Shown: positions 43,534 to 53,236 of the stretch, piece after piece
How the letters are laid out: each line of letters starts with the position of its first letter
Numbering within the stretch: position 1 is the stretch's first letter
NCBI GenBank assembly: GCA_026416715.1
Contig: JAOAEQ010000022.1
Coordinates: 1 to 59,022 of the forward strand
DNA: 59,022 bases
Reading direction: 5' to 3'
Source of the DNA: a bacterium
Lineage (GTDB): Bacteria > UBP4 > UBA4092 > JAOAEQ01
Position numbers and translations under genes: made by a program
The notes under the pieces: model-generated
Told to the model about the DNA's origin: nothing
The model's database searches: none
The model's input: only the letters and a program-made list of their open reading frames with translations

Positions 43534-44589
43534 ATGAAAAAACTTTTAGTGACAGGTGGAGCTGGGTTTATTGGAAGTAATTTTGTTCGATATATTCTGT
43601 CCGATTTTCCAGAGTATAGTGTTATAGTTCTTGATAAATTAACGTATGCGGGAAACCTAGAAAATCTGGCTGGATTAGCGGAACAATTTGGTACTCGATA
43701 TCATTTTGTTTATGGAGATATCTGTGATTCGCAACTAGTTAATCAACTCACCGCAGGATGTTATGGAATCGTTAATTTTGCTGCAGAAACCCATGTTGAC
43801 CGGTCAATCATTAATGCTGGTAGTTTTGTACAAACCGATGTCTATGGAACTTATGTTCTCTTAGAATCTGCACGAATGAATAACATTGAGTTATTCCTGC
43901 AAATTTCAACTGATGAAGTATATGGAGAAGCGCCTGGCCGTCCTTCTCGGGAAGATGATGCGTTGATGCCGAAAAGTCCGTACGCTGCAAGTAAATGTGG
44001 CGCGGATCGACTGGCATATTCTTACTATACGACATATAATATGCCGGTGATTATTACTCGATGTACAAATAATTTTGGTCCATATCAGCATCCGGAGAAG
44101 CTTATCCCGTTATTTATCTCGAATTTACTTGAAAACAAACCGGTTCCGGTTTATGGTTCAGGGAAAAACACTCGAGATTGGATTTATGTTGAAGACCATT
44201 GTCGAGCGTTGGCGTTATTTTTAGATAAAGGAAAACAATATGCAGGAGAGGTATTTAATATCGGTAGTGGAACCGAAAAAAGCGTATTAGATATTACTGA
44301 AACGCTTATCCGAATTCTTAATAAATCATGTGAATTGATTCAGTTTGTGGTAGATCGTCCTGGTCATGTTCAACGTCATGCGGTTGATACAACTAAACTC
44401 CGAACTAAATTCGGTTGGCAGCCGGAAACAGATTTTACTACTGGATTAGAGAAAACCATCAATTGGTATGTTACACATCAGATGTGGTGGCGAAAAATAA
44501 AAGAAAAAAATGAAGAGTACCGAAAATTTTATGAACAAAACTACATCCAACGAGATATAACATTTGAGCGAGCAAACAGAAAAACATAA
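43534..44589 (+). CDS. rmlB: dTDP-glucose 4,6-dehydratase
   Basis: RmlB converts dTDP-glucose to dTDP-4-keto-6-deoxyglucose, the second step to dTDP-L-rhamnose. The 351-aa protein is an extended SDR. It has KLLVTGGAGFIGSNFVRYIL (NAD-binding GxxGxxG), NFAAETHVDRSI, STDEVYGEAP and YAASKCGADRL (the YxxxK catalytic pair), then RCTNNFGPYQHPEKLIPL. Length and order match RmlB closely. It heads the rmlB-rmlC-rmlD-rmlA group under its own promoter. It could equally feed other deoxysugars made from the same intermediate. Confidence 0.95.
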   Translation: MKKLLVTGGAGFIGSNFVRYILSDFPEYSVIVLDKLTYAGNLENLAGLAEQFGTRYHFVYGDICDSQLVNQLTAGCYGIVNFAAETHVDRSIINAGSFVQTDVYGTYVLLESARMNNIELFLQISTDEVYGEAPGRPSREDDALMPKSPYAASKCGADRLAYSYYTTYNMPVIITRCTNNFGPYQHPEKLIPLFISNLLENKPVPVYGSGKNTRDWIYVEDHCRALALFLDKGKQYAGEVFNIGSGTEKSVLDITETLIRILNKSCELIQFVVDRPGHVQRHAVDTTKLRTKFGWQPETDFTTGLEKTINWYVTHQMWWRKIKEKNEEYRKFYEQNYIQRDITFERANRKT

Positions 44590-44625
44590 CAATGAATTAT
44601 GATATTTCTAAATCTTTAGATAAAT

Positions 44626-45081
44626 ATGATAAAAGATGTTAAAACTAAACAATTGCGTGTTATTCCTGATGAACGCGGCCGGTTAATGGAAGTGTTACGG
44701 AATGATGATGAACTTTATATTAAATTCGGTCAGATATATATGACCACGACTTATCCTGGCGTGGTTAAAGGATGGCATCTTCATCGTGTTCAAGTTGATA
44801 ATATTGTTGCAATTAAAGGCATGATAAAATTAGTAATTTATGATGCACGAGAGGATTCTCCTACCCATGGTGAAATAAACGAATTTTTTATTGGGGAGTA
44901 TAATCCAATGTTAGTACAGATTCCCAATGGAGTATATCACGGCTGGAAATGTATCAGTGAGTCAGAAGCGATAATAATAAATTGTCCTACCGAAGTATAT
45001 CATTACACTCATCCTGACCAAGTTAATCTTCCACCGCATGGATCTGTTATCCCCTATGATTGGTCAATTCAAGAAAAATGA
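44626..45081 (+). CDS. rmlC: dTDP-4-dehydrorhamnose 3,5-epimerase-like cupin (short form)
   Basis: RmlC epimerises dTDP-4-keto-6-deoxyglucose at C3 and C5. This protein is only 151 aa, against about 180 for classical RmlC, and belongs to the shorter cupin branch. It has the start VIPDERGRLMEVLRNDDELY, PGVVKGWHLHRVQVDN (with the likely catalytic His) and IPNGVYHGWKCISE, NCPTEVYHYTHPDQ. Because the other three rml genes flank it, 3,5-epimerase is the best assignment, but a 3-epimerase or ketoisomerase making another sugar cannot be ruled out. It lies 36 bp after rmlB. Confidence 0.8.
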   Translation: MIKDVKTKQLRVIPDERGRLMEVLRNDDELYIKFGQIYMTTTYPGVVKGWHLHRVQVDNIVAIKGMIKLVIYDAREDSPTHGEINEFFIGEYNPMLVQIPNGVYHGWKCISESEAIIINCPTEVYHYTHPDQVNLPPHGSVIPYDWSIQEK

Positions 45082-45159
45082 GTGAATGGAAATCTAGGAA
45101 TTTAAATTTCCTAATTGATATATATTGAGTTTTATAATAAGGTGCCGGAGTGAACTGAG

Positions 45160-46023
45160 ATGATGCGAATTCTGATAACCGGGGCAAAAGGAATGTTAGG
45201 AACAGATATATATAAGGTTTTAAGGCCCCATCATCAAGTTACTGGCATAGATATTCAGGAAGTTGATATAACACAACCCCACCAGATTTATAATTATTTA
45301 AAACCATACCGGTTTGATTTAATTATTCATACAGCTGCTAGCACTGATGTCGATGGTTGTGAGGAAAACCCGGGAAAAGCGTTTACTATCAATGGTATAG
45401 GAACTCGAAATATGGGTGAATATGCAAAACAAATTAACGCAAGATTTCTATATATTAGCACTGATTATATATTTGATGGAATGAAAGGTGAACCTTATAG
45501 AGAAGATGATGTACCTAATCCAATTAATATTTATGGAAAGACAAAACTTGAGGGTGAGAAATACATTCAGCAATTAGACATACCATATTATATTGTTCGA
45601 ACATCGTGGTTATTTGGACAGAACGGAAAGAATTTTGTTAATACAATTCTAGAAAAAGCGAAACGGTATAAGAGCATCGAAGTAGTTAATGACCAGTTCG
45701 GTTCACCGACATATACCTTAGATTTAGCTATTGCAATTGCAATGCTCATTAAGACCGAAAAATACGGTATATATCATATCAGTAATAGCGGAATTTGTTC
45801 TTGGTATGAGTTTGCCTGTGAAATATTGAAAATAAAAGGATTAAGTAATAAAGTTAAAGTTCAACCGATAGGTTCTGGCGAGCTTACTCGACTCGCGAAG
45901 CGACCACAATATTCAAAGTTAGATTCCTCAAAATATGAACGAATTACCGGGCATACGCTGCGTTCATGGCAAGAAGCATTAAAGGAATATTTAGAGAATA
46001 TTAATTTTGCTATTGAAGACTGA
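45160..46023 (+). CDS. rmlD: dTDP-4-dehydrorhamnose reductase
   Basis: RmlD reduces dTDP-4-keto-L-rhamnose to dTDP-L-rhamnose with NAD(P)H. The 287-aa SDR has RILITGAKGMLGTDIYKVL (nucleotide-binding glycine motif), IIHTAASTDVDGCEENP, STDYIFDGMKGEPYREDD and the catalytic YGKTKLEGEKY, followed by RTSWLFGQNGKNFV. These are the standard RmlD blocks. Two ATGs in tandem begin it (45160 or 45163); a GGAG about 9 nt upstream could serve as ribosome-binding site. It lies 78 bp after rmlC; the spacer has a short inverted repeat TAGGAA and TTCCTA. Confidence 0.94.
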   Translation: MMRILITGAKGMLGTDIYKVLRPHHQVTGIDIQEVDITQPHQIYNYLKPYRFDLIIHTAASTDVDGCEENPGKAFTINGIGTRNMGEYAKQINARFLYISTDYIFDGMKGEPYREDDVPNPINIYGKTKLEGEKYIQQLDIPYYIVRTSWLFGQNGKNFVNTILEKAKRYKSIEVVNDQFGSPTYTLDLAIAIAMLIKTEKYGIYHISNSGICSWYEFACEILKIKGLSNKVKVQPIGSGELTRLAKRPQYSKLDSSKYERITGHTLRSWQEALKEYLENINFAIED

Positions 46024-46166
46024 AAATTTTAATTACGAAAAGTATATTATAGTTGTAAGCAAAATTGAAGTATAGGCAATTCAAGTGAAGTGAATGATGT
46101 CATGTAGAGAAGCAACTTAATAAGTAAACATTTTATATTTATATCCAATTTTCTGGAGAAGAAAAT

Positions 46167-46946
46167 ATGAAAGGAATAATTTTAGCTGGTGGGTTAGGGA
46201 CTCGATTGTTTCCGTTGACAAAAATAACGAATAAACACCTATTGCCAGTTTGGGATAAACCGATGATATATTATCCGTTACAAACTTTGGTATCTGCAGG
46301 AATCAAAGATATCCTGATTGTTACTGGAGGGAATAACGCTGGTGATTTCCTCCGTCTTTTAGGTAATGGAAAAGAATTTGGATTAAAGCATCTAAATTAT
46401 ACTTATCAGGAAAAGGAAGGTGGTATTGCAGAAGCACTCAGTTTAGCGGAACATTTTGCCGGTGAAGAACAAGTGGTAGTTATTCTCGGGGACAATATTA
46501 TCGAAGATAATATTAGCGGAGCGGTGGAACGATTTAAAAAACAACAGTATGGTGCGCGAATTTTCCTTAAACAAGTACCTGACCCAGAACGATTTGGAGT
46601 CGTAGAATTTAAAAGTAATAGAGTGGTTCGTATCATTGAAAAACCGAAAAAACCTAAATCGAATTATATTGTGGTTGGGATATATATGTATGATGCGGAA
46701 GTATTCAAAATTATTAAAACATTGAAACCATCAGAACGAGGTGAATTAGAAATAACCGATGTCAATAATGCGTATATTCAACGCGGACTTATGGAATATG
46801 AGATTCTTCAAGGACATTGGACTGATGCAGGAACGTTTTATTCGTTATTGCGTGCCAATTTGTTATCCATGGATAAGAAAGAGCGAATGAAATTATTAAA
46901 AGAATTACAGATTACAGATAAATCTTATAAAACCACTGGGAAATGA
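46167..46946 (+). CDS. rmlA: Glucose-1-phosphate thymidylyltransferase (short form)
   Basis: RmlA makes dTDP-glucose from glucose-1-phosphate and dTTP, the first step to rhamnose. The 259-aa protein has KGIILAGGLGTRLFPLT (the nucleotide-binding GGxGTR), KHLLPVWDKPMIYYPLQTL, VVILGDNIIEDNIS (metal-binding Asp) and QVPDPERFGVVEF, EKPKKPKSNYIVVGIYMYD. It is shorter than the roughly 290-aa RmlA of enterobacteria, lacking part of the C-terminal helical region that forms the allosteric site, as in other short members. GGAGAAG lies upstream of the ATG. With rmlB, C and D it completes the pathway. Confidence 0.94.
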   Translation: MKGIILAGGLGTRLFPLTKITNKHLLPVWDKPMIYYPLQTLVSAGIKDILIVTGGNNAGDFLRLLGNGKEFGLKHLNYTYQEKEGGIAEALSLAEHFAGEEQVVVILGDNIIEDNISGAVERFKKQQYGARIFLKQVPDPERFGVVEFKSNRVVRIIEKPKKPKSNYIVVGIYMYDAEVFKIIKTLKPSERGELEITDVNNAYIQRGLMEYEILQGHWTDAGTFYSLLRANLLSMDKKERMKLLKELQITDKSYKTTGK

Positions 46947-46962
46947 GTTATGACAAAATTAT

Positions 46963-48180
46963 ATGACAATATTATATGTAGTTCCATTTGCCAATATTCG
47001 AGTAAAACAATTTGCTGAATATATAGAACGATTAGGGAATCGAGTTATAGTTGTTGATGTATCACATTGTTGGGTAGCAGAAAATTCAATAGCGGAAGGG
47101 AAATATTTTGCTGGGAAAAACAATCAACAACAAATCCGATATATTGAACCACCGTTTCAGTTTACCAATTTGGCTTTAAAGGTATTGTGTTCAATTCCAC
47201 GAATCATTTTTTATCTGTATCGAATAATTCAACATGATAATATTGATGTAGTTATTGCATATAATCCAGCTATATATACCGCATTACCGGTTTGGTTAGC
47301 ATGTTTACTAAAGAAAATTCCTTGGTATATTTATTATGTTGAACTTGTTGGGTATGCTCCGACTGGGATGCGGTTCCGTAAATGGTTTGAAAAATTCATC
47401 GTTCGCCGTGCAAACTATGTTATTTCGTTAACTGAATGTTGGAAATCATATATTTCGCAAAATTGGAACATAGCACCAGAACGGATTTTTGTTTTACGAT
47501 TAGCCATCGATATCAAAGCATTTGATCGGGAAATTATTAATATTGAAAAATATCAGCAGTTATATGGTATCACATCCGAAAATAAGGTGTTAGTGAATGC
47601 AGGGACAACATATCCGGTTAAAACCAAGCAAGGTATCTATGATTTACAAGATGTAGCGACACTTATTCGGGGTCTACCAATCATACACCGGAAATATCCT
47701 CAAACGAAACTTATTCTACTGGGAATTGGTCATGACCAATCAATTATTGGTTTAGTGAAAGAGCTCAATCTTGAGAAACAGGTAGTCATTGTTGGACGAT
47801 TTATGTTTTGGGAAGAACAGCATTTATCAACATTAGCTATGGCGGATATTCTCTGTTTACCATCAAGCGATGCGGAAGCTATGCGATATTTTAGTAAGTA
47901 TAAAGCATTAGATTATATGGCTGCAAAACGTCCTATTGTAGCATCTGGAACACTATCGTTGCAGGAAACCTTAAAGGATAGCGCAATATATTATATTCCG
48001 CATCGGCCGGATTCGTTTGCGGAAAAAGTGATATATTGTTTTGAGCATCCAGAAGAAACGCAAATACAGGTTGAAAAAGCATATCAAATACTTTTAACCG
48101 AACATCTTTGGGAAATAGAAAGTAAACGATTAATAGCGTTTCTTCAGCAACATATTCAGCAAAATCACCAAATCGAATAG
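46963..48180 (+). CDS. GT4-like glycosyltransferase
   Basis: The 405-aa protein is a GT-B enzyme. The N-terminal domain starts TILYVVPFANIRVKQFAEYI and includes IDVVIAYNPAIYTALPVWLACLLKKIPWYIYYVELVG, which may touch the membrane. The donor domain contains YPQTKLILLGIGHD, LATLAMADILCLPSSDAEAM-type sequence and YKALDYMAAKRPIVASGT, where the nucleotide sugar binds. The EX7E pattern is altered (EAMRYFSKYKALDY). It begins 16 bp after rmlA. It may use dTDP-rhamnose, but that is only a guess from position. Confidence 0.85.
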   Translation: MTILYVVPFANIRVKQFAEYIERLGNRVIVVDVSHCWVAENSIAEGKYFAGKNNQQQIRYIEPPFQFTNLALKVLCSIPRIIFYLYRIIQHDNIDVVIAYNPAIYTALPVWLACLLKKIPWYIYYVELVGYAPTGMRFRKWFEKFIVRRANYVISLTECWKSYISQNWNIAPERIFVLRLAIDIKAFDREIINIEKYQQLYGITSENKVLVNAGTTYPVKTKQGIYDLQDVATLIRGLPIIHRKYPQTKLILLGIGHDQSIIGLVKELNLEKQVVIVGRFMFWEEQHLSTLAMADILCLPSSDAEAMRYFSKYKALDYMAAKRPIVASGTLSLQETLKDSAIYYIPHRPDSFAEKVIYCFEHPEETQIQVEKAYQILLTEHLWEIESKRLIAFLQQHIQQNHQIE

Positions 48181-48323
48181 GTAGATTATTATTTGATACA
48201 TTTTCCAATCTATCATTTATATTTGTTTGATGGTCTATGAATAGCTTTTGTTTTTTATCATTAAATATGTCAAATTTATCGTTATACATTCGATAAATCT
48301 ATTTAAGCCACTGTGTCCAAATT

Positions 48324-49058
48324 ATGAATCGAACAGATAAATCTTATGTCCCACAATTATGGTATGGAAATATGTATCAAGAGGACATTTATGCAGATTT
48401 ACGAATCCAGAAATATGCTAAAATGGTTATTCCTTATTTAAAAAAAGGAGCCGAAATATTAGATATCGGTTGTTATACAGCACGGTTATACGATTTTTTG
48501 CCGAAAAGTAACCAAATTGAATATTGGGGAGTAGATTTTGATGAACAAGCGTTATCCATTGCAAAACAAAAAGGAATACATGTTCAATTCGTTCGATTTG
48601 ATACCGATCCCATTCCACTACAAAAACAATTTGATATCATTGTTGCCGGAGAAGTGTTAGAACATTTAATTAATCCAGCTAATTTAATGGAGCAAATGCA
48701 ACGTCTATTAAAATCGGATGGCATAGTCCTTATTTCGTTACCTAATGAATGCACCCTCTATCATCGAATCATGTGTCTAATAGGCTCTGGGGTAGATTCG
48801 CAAGCGTTTCAATTATATAAACATCTTCATCTGCCGACGATTAAACAAAGTGAACAGTTTATCAGTAAATATTTTAACATTATTAAAAAAGCATATTTTG
48901 TTAATCCAGGTGGTAAGGGGTCAAAATGGGAAATGGTCGGAAAAATCAGTTCGATGCTCCCCATAGGTTTTTGGCAAAAACTGGGTGATTGGTTTCCGAC
49001 GCTATTTGCTCGTGGGACAATTTTCCTTTGTGTTACACGTGAAAGCTCAAAACAATAA
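48324..49058 (+). CDS. Class I SAM-dependent methyltransferase (MetW-like)
   Basis: The 244-aa protein has AEILDIGCYTARLYDFL (motif I), YWGVDFDEQAL, VAGEVLEHLINPANLMEQM and DGIVLISLPNECTLY. The C-terminal region with LPIGFWQKLGDWFPTLFARG is basic and aromatic. It probably methylates a sugar of the island's glycan or its lipid carrier. A 143-bp gap precedes it and another methyltransferase of similar type follows immediately. No Shine-Dalgarno was found. Confidence 0.8.
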   Translation: MNRTDKSYVPQLWYGNMYQEDIYADLRIQKYAKMVIPYLKKGAEILDIGCYTARLYDFLPKSNQIEYWGVDFDEQALSIAKQKGIHVQFVRFDTDPIPLQKQFDIIVAGEVLEHLINPANLMEQMQRLLKSDGIVLISLPNECTLYHRIMCLIGSGVDSQAFQLYKHLHLPTIKQSEQFISKYFNIIKKAYFVNPGGKGSKWEMVGKISSMLPIGFWQKLGDWFPTLFARGTIFLCVTRESSKQ

Positions 49059-49083
49059 AGATTTTGATTATGAATCAAATATT

Positions 49084-49935
49084 ATGGGAGTGGGTACAAT
49101 TGATTTCCTTTCTATTTATAGCCCACATAGATTTAATTTTGAAGAATTTTGTTCAGCCGTAAAATATCGAAGAGGGAAATTAATTGAAATAGGATGCGGA
49201 GCGGGAGTATTTTTATACAATATAGCAAAATATATTCCCGATTTAGAATTATATGGCTGCGATATTAGCAATGCAGCCATCAAGGCAGCAAAGGATACAA
49301 CTCCAAATACTAATATCCATTATTTTGTTGGCGATGGTTCAAATTTACCAATCAATAATAATTCTTTTGACATAGTTATTCTGATGGATGTTCTTGAACA
49401 TATTTCCGATGTTAATAAGCTGTTGAATGAATGTAACCGTATTTTAAAAATTCAGGGAATGTTACATGCCAATATTCCCTGTGAAAAGAATAGGTTTACG
49501 ATATGGTGGTTCATGGAAAAAATAGGTTTGGGAAAAAATCTGACACGAAAACATTTAGGGCATATCCAGAAATTAACTATAGATGAAGTTATCCAACTTA
49601 TCAATTGTGCTGGATTTGAAGTACAATCGATTTCATATTCAAGACATTTATTTGGACAACTTGTTGCGTTATTCGGTTTCTTTCTCCCCAAAGAAATACT
49701 AACCAGACTATTTGGAAAAACTACTACTTTAGCTTTATCAGATTATGCAATAAACACAACGAAAGTTCAAAATCAATCATGGATATTAAAAGGTTTACTT
49801 TTATTTCGAGAAATATGGTTTTTTATTTTTAAACTATTTGCAGCAATTTCATACTTTGAATCGGTGATATTGAGACGGAAACGTTTTTTGGCTACCGATA
49901 TGCATATAACATGTATTAAAAAAGGAGATGTGTAG
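49084..49935 (+). CDS. Class I SAM-dependent methyltransferase
   Basis: The 283-aa protein has KLIEIGCGAGVFLYNIAKYIPDLELYGCDIS (motifs I and II), FDIVILMDVLEHISDVNKLLNECNRIL and IPCEKNRFTIWWFMEK. The second half has hydrophobic stretches (LFGQLVALFGFFLPKEIL; LLFREIWFFIFKLFAAISYF) suggesting membrane contact, so the substrate may be lipid-linked. I chose the ATG at 49084 because the longer frame from 48985 would overlap the upstream methyltransferase by 74 bp. It ends at the start of the YfhO gene. Confidence 0.78.
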   Translation: MGVGTIDFLSIYSPHRFNFEEFCSAVKYRRGKLIEIGCGAGVFLYNIAKYIPDLELYGCDISNAAIKAAKDTTPNTNIHYFVGDGSNLPINNNSFDIVILMDVLEHISDVNKLLNECNRILKIQGMLHANIPCEKNRFTIWWFMEKIGLGKNLTRKHLGHIQKLTIDEVIQLINCAGFEVQSISYSRHLFGQLVALFGFFLPKEILTRLFGKTTTLALSDYAINTTKVQNQSWILKGLLLFREIWFFIFKLFAAISYFESVILRRKRFLATDMHITCIKKGDV

Positions 49936-49937
49936 TG

Positions 49938-52451
49938 ATGGATAAGGAAAAATGGGGTAAGAAGAAAATTGCAGATAGGCAGAGTCGTAAACAAGAAATA
50001 CCTGACCGAGTCAACTCAATACTTCCGTATAAAACTGATTTATGGTTGCTATTAATAATGCTTATCATTGTTATAGTTTTATTTCACGGGATATTTTCAT
50101 TTGACCAAACAATTGTTAGTAGTGATTTTGGCGTTTGGTCAGCGAAATATTTTGCTAATCAAATCCGACAGTTTACTTGGCAGAAATGGTTACCCTATAA
50201 TCACGCTGGCGGTGATTTTAGTGGACAGCCAATCTATCCGACGCATTTATTATTATTTTTTATGCCCCCTTCATTTTGGCTTGGTTTCAACTATGCACTC
50301 CATGTGTTTTTATTGGGTGTATTTATGTATTGCTGGATGCGATATCTGAAATTAAGTCGAACCGCGAGTTTCTTCGCAGCAATTAGTATGATGTTAACTA
50401 ACCATGTCGTAACGCTTGTTTACCCCGGGCATATGGGAAAATTCGATACGTTCGCTTGGACTCCATTGACATTTCTTTTTCTTACCAAAGGAGTAAAAGA
50501 GAAGAAAATTCAATCGTTTATACTAGCAGGTTGTTTTTTCGGATTGCAGTTTCTTGGTGTTGAAGTTCAGGTAGCATTTTATTTAGGAATATGTCTATTC
50601 ATTTATCTAATCTATCTGTTAGTTAGCGAATTTAAACAAAGTAAACAAATTAAACCTTTACTGAAATCAGGTGCTGGGTTCGTGATTATGGCTGTAGTAA
50701 CCGCTATATTCGCTGCGCAGGTTATTTTCCATTTTTTTGGATTTCTACAGTCTGCCGATGTTGCGTGGAAGAAAAAAAATCAGGAAAATCAAGCTGCTGT
50801 AACCGCAACGGTTGAACCTAAATCGGAAGATGAAACGCAGAGCGGATATGAGTTCAATATTTCCTGGTCGTTTCCACCTGAAGAGACCTTAACTTTTATT
50901 ATGCGGCGACCATTTGGGGATTATAGCGGCGCTGGCGGAGATAAAGAATATTGGGGTCGGTTAGGTAGTAAACAGATGACCTTGAAACTTACTGACGATT
51001 ATCTTGGAATAATCCCGGTAATTTTTGCGTTTCTAGCACTATGGTTCGTCCGGAAACAAGGTATATGGTTTTGGGTTATCCTCGGGCTAATAGCGTTGAT
51101 TTTTTCATTTGGTGGTTTTACGCCTATTTATAAATATGTTCTACTAATTCCCGGAATGAATAAATTTCGTGATCCGAACAAGTGGATTTTCATTGTAACG
51201 TTCTGTTTTGCTACTGTGACCGGATATGGAATGCATTGGTATGCGAATTATATCAGTCAACCCAAAGCGAAAAATCAGTTACCGGATAAAAAAGTTAGCT
51301 ATTTTACCACAACGATTATTATTCTGTGTATTGTGTGCGTGCTAGTCATGCTTATAGGAATTTTCTTTAAGGAAGCAATTGTGTCAAACATTACCGCAAA
51401 ACTTGCAGCACACGGTTCATCGCTCGATTATGCTACCGTATTAACTCGAGCAGAAAATGTAATTTCAAGTTGGACTAGAATGACTGTTTTGTTAATTATT
51501 GGGGTAGGTTTAGTTATCGCTGGGTTTCAGTTTCAATTGAAAGATAAAAAAGAATATCCACGATATTTATTGATAGCGATTATTACCATTACTGCATGCG
51601 ATTTAGGATTCAGCGCATCTCGGTTCATTCAATACATTGATACGGAACAACAATATCAGCTCGACCCGATTACTGCTTTTTTGAAAAGTGATAACTCATA
51701 TTATCGGGTTAAACTATATTCTCGGCATCCGTTCCTAGAGAATCTCTCCAATTTCAAATTTAAATATTATGAAATTCCAGCGTGGGATATTGCAGCTTCA
51801 CGACTACCGACATTGTATAATAATTTCTTACTGCACATTGCCGATAAAAATTTCGGAACATTTTTAGATGTTGGGAATGTCAAATATATGCTCGGTGCAC
51901 AACCATTATCTCATCCAGCATTTCGCCAGGTATATACGGTCGGGAATTTCTACGTATATGAGTATCTAGGATTTGTCCCACGGGTATTTACCATCAGCAG
52001 CTATGAATTGATTCCGGATGAAAATAAAGTGATCGAACGAATGCAAAGTCCGACGTTTAATGTCCGTAATGGGGTTATTCTAGAATCTGACCCCGGATTT
52101 AGTTCTTCAACGATATCGGATTATAATCCAAATGGTGCGCAAATTGTTGAGTATACTCCTAATCGAGTCACGGTGAAGTGTGAGGTAAAAACACCAAGTT
52201 TATTAGTGTTCCATGATTATTATACACCGGATTGGAAAGCATATCTAAACGGAAAACCAGTGAAAATATTAAAAACTAATTATCTAATGAGGTCAGTAGC
52301 TGTTCCTGCCGGAAGTAACACGGTAGTTTTCAAATATGAACCTAATATGATAGGATTATATATCAGTGGATTATGCTTGATACTCTTTGCAGGATATTTG
52401 GGATATCTTGGTTGGAACTGGTGGCAATACCAAAAGGTAAAATCTATTTAA
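49938..52451 (+). CDS. YfhO family membrane protein (GT-C-like)
   Basis: The roughly 837-aa polytopic membrane protein has about a dozen predicted membrane segments, the first near 32-52 (WLLLIMLIIVIVLFHGIFSF). It has large hydrophilic loops, including one with VAWKKKNQENQAAVTATVEP. A beta-rich C-terminal extracytoplasmic domain (VTVKCEVKTPSLLVFHDYYT, DWKAYLNGKPVKIL) precedes the last membrane segment. This matches YfhO, which in Gram-positives glycosylates lipoteichoic acid with polyprenol-linked sugars outside the membrane. AAAGGAGA lies 9 nt before the ATG; a GTG at 49935 overlaps the upstream stop and is the alternative. The next gene makes polyprenol-phosphate sugar, a fitting partner. 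Confidence 0.85.
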   Translation: MDKEKWGKKKIADRQSRKQEIPDRVNSILPYKTDLWLLLIMLIIVIVLFHGIFSFDQTIVSSDFGVWSAKYFANQIRQFTWQKWLPYNHAGGDFSGQPIYPTHLLLFFMPPSFWLGFNYALHVFLLGVFMYCWMRYLKLSRTASFFAAISMMLTNHVVTLVYPGHMGKFDTFAWTPLTFLFLTKGVKEKKIQSFILAGCFFGLQFLGVEVQVAFYLGICLFIYLIYLLVSEFKQSKQIKPLLKSGAGFVIMAVVTAIFAAQVIFHFFGFLQSADVAWKKKNQENQAAVTATVEPKSEDETQSGYEFNISWSFPPEETLTFIMRRPFGDYSGAGGDKEYWGRLGSKQMTLKLTDDYLGIIPVIFAFLALWFVRKQGIWFWVILGLIALIFSFGGFTPIYKYVLLIPGMNKFRDPNKWIFIVTFCFATVTGYGMHWYANYISQPKAKNQLPDKKVSYFTTTIIILCIVCVLVMLIGIFFKEAIVSNITAKLAAHGSSLDYATVLTRAENVISSWTRMTVLLIIGVGLVIAGFQFQLKDKKEYPRYLLIAIITITACDLGFSASRFIQYIDTEQQYQLDPITAFLKSDNSYYRVKLYSRHPFLENLSNFKFKYYEIPAWDIAASRLPTLYNNFLLHIADKNFGTFLDVGNVKYMLGAQPLSHPAFRQVYTVGNFYVYEYLGFVPRVFTISSYELIPDENKVIERMQSPTFNVRNGVILESDPGFSSSTISDYNPNGAQIVEYTPNRVTVKCEVKTPSLLVFHDYYTPDWKAYLNGKPVKILKTNYLMRSVAVPAGSNTVVFKYEPNMIGLYISGLCLILFAGYLGYLGWNWWQYQKVKSI

Positions 52452-52480
52452 TCGTTTTTTAAATCTTTGCAATCATTTTT

Positions 52481-53182
52481 ATGAAAATAATCATCGTTAT
52501 TCCGACCTATAATGAAAAAGATAACTTAACTAATATCATTCCAGAGATTTTGAAAATCGACCCCCAGTATGAAGTTTTGGTGGTAGATGACAATTCTCCT
52601 GATGGTACTGGTGAAGTTGCGGAGCGATTTGCAGCTGAATATCCGAATCGAGTTCATGTCATCCATCGCGCTGGAAAATTAGGACTCGGTTCCGCGTATC
52701 GAGAAGGATTTAAATTCGCCTTGCAGCATGGTGCAGATTATATTTTTGAAATGGATGCTGATTTTTCGCATGACCCTAAATATCTACCGGAGTTTATCCG
52801 AATGATGGATACATATGATGTCGTCATAGGTTCGCGATACAAATCTGGTATCAGTGTTGTAAACTGGCCATTACGACGATTAATTTTAAGTTGGATGGCA
52901 ACCAAATACGTTCGATTTGTTACCGGATTAAAATTAACCGATTGTACAACCGGATATAAATGTTTCTCCCGAAAAGCGCTCGAAGCCCTACCATTGGAGC
53001 AGATTATATCAAATGGATATTCGTTTCAAATAGAAGTTAATTACCGGCTATACAAACTCGGTTTTAAAATAGGCGAGTTGCCAATTGTTTTTGTTGACCG
53101 ACATTCTGGAACTTCGAAAATGTCCGGTCATATTATTCGTGAAGCGTTGTATGTTGTCTGGAAACTTCGATGCGGAATATGA
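52481..53182 (+). CDS. Polyprenol-phosphate sugar synthase (DPM1-like GT2)
   Basis: The 233-aa GT2 enzyme resembles dolichol- or polyprenol-phosphate mannose synthases. It has KIIIVIPTYNEKDNL, VVDDNSPDGTGEVA, GLGSAYREGFKFAL, the metal-binding MDADFSHDPKY, GSRYKSG and LTDCTTGYKCFSRKAL with the C-terminal RHSGTSKMSGHI. It lacks the C-terminal membrane helices of some relatives, like Ppm1 of actinobacteria. It would load a sugar onto polyprenol phosphate for a GT-C enzyme such as its YfhO neighbour. The sugar could be mannose or glucose. Confidence 0.9.
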   Translation: MKIIIVIPTYNEKDNLTNIIPEILKIDPQYEVLVVDDNSPDGTGEVAERFAAEYPNRVHVIHRAGKLGLGSAYREGFKFALQHGADYIFEMDADFSHDPKYLPEFIRMMDTYDVVIGSRYKSGISVVNWPLRRLILSWMATKYVRFVTGLKLTDCTTGYKCFSRKALEALPLEQIISNGYSFQIEVNYRLYKLGFKIGELPIVFVDRHSGTSKMSGHIIREALYVVWKLRCGI

Positions 53183-53236
53183 TTTTGATTAAGAATTGAG
53201 AAGTTCAACAGTTGGAATCAGAAAAATCTTACCGCT

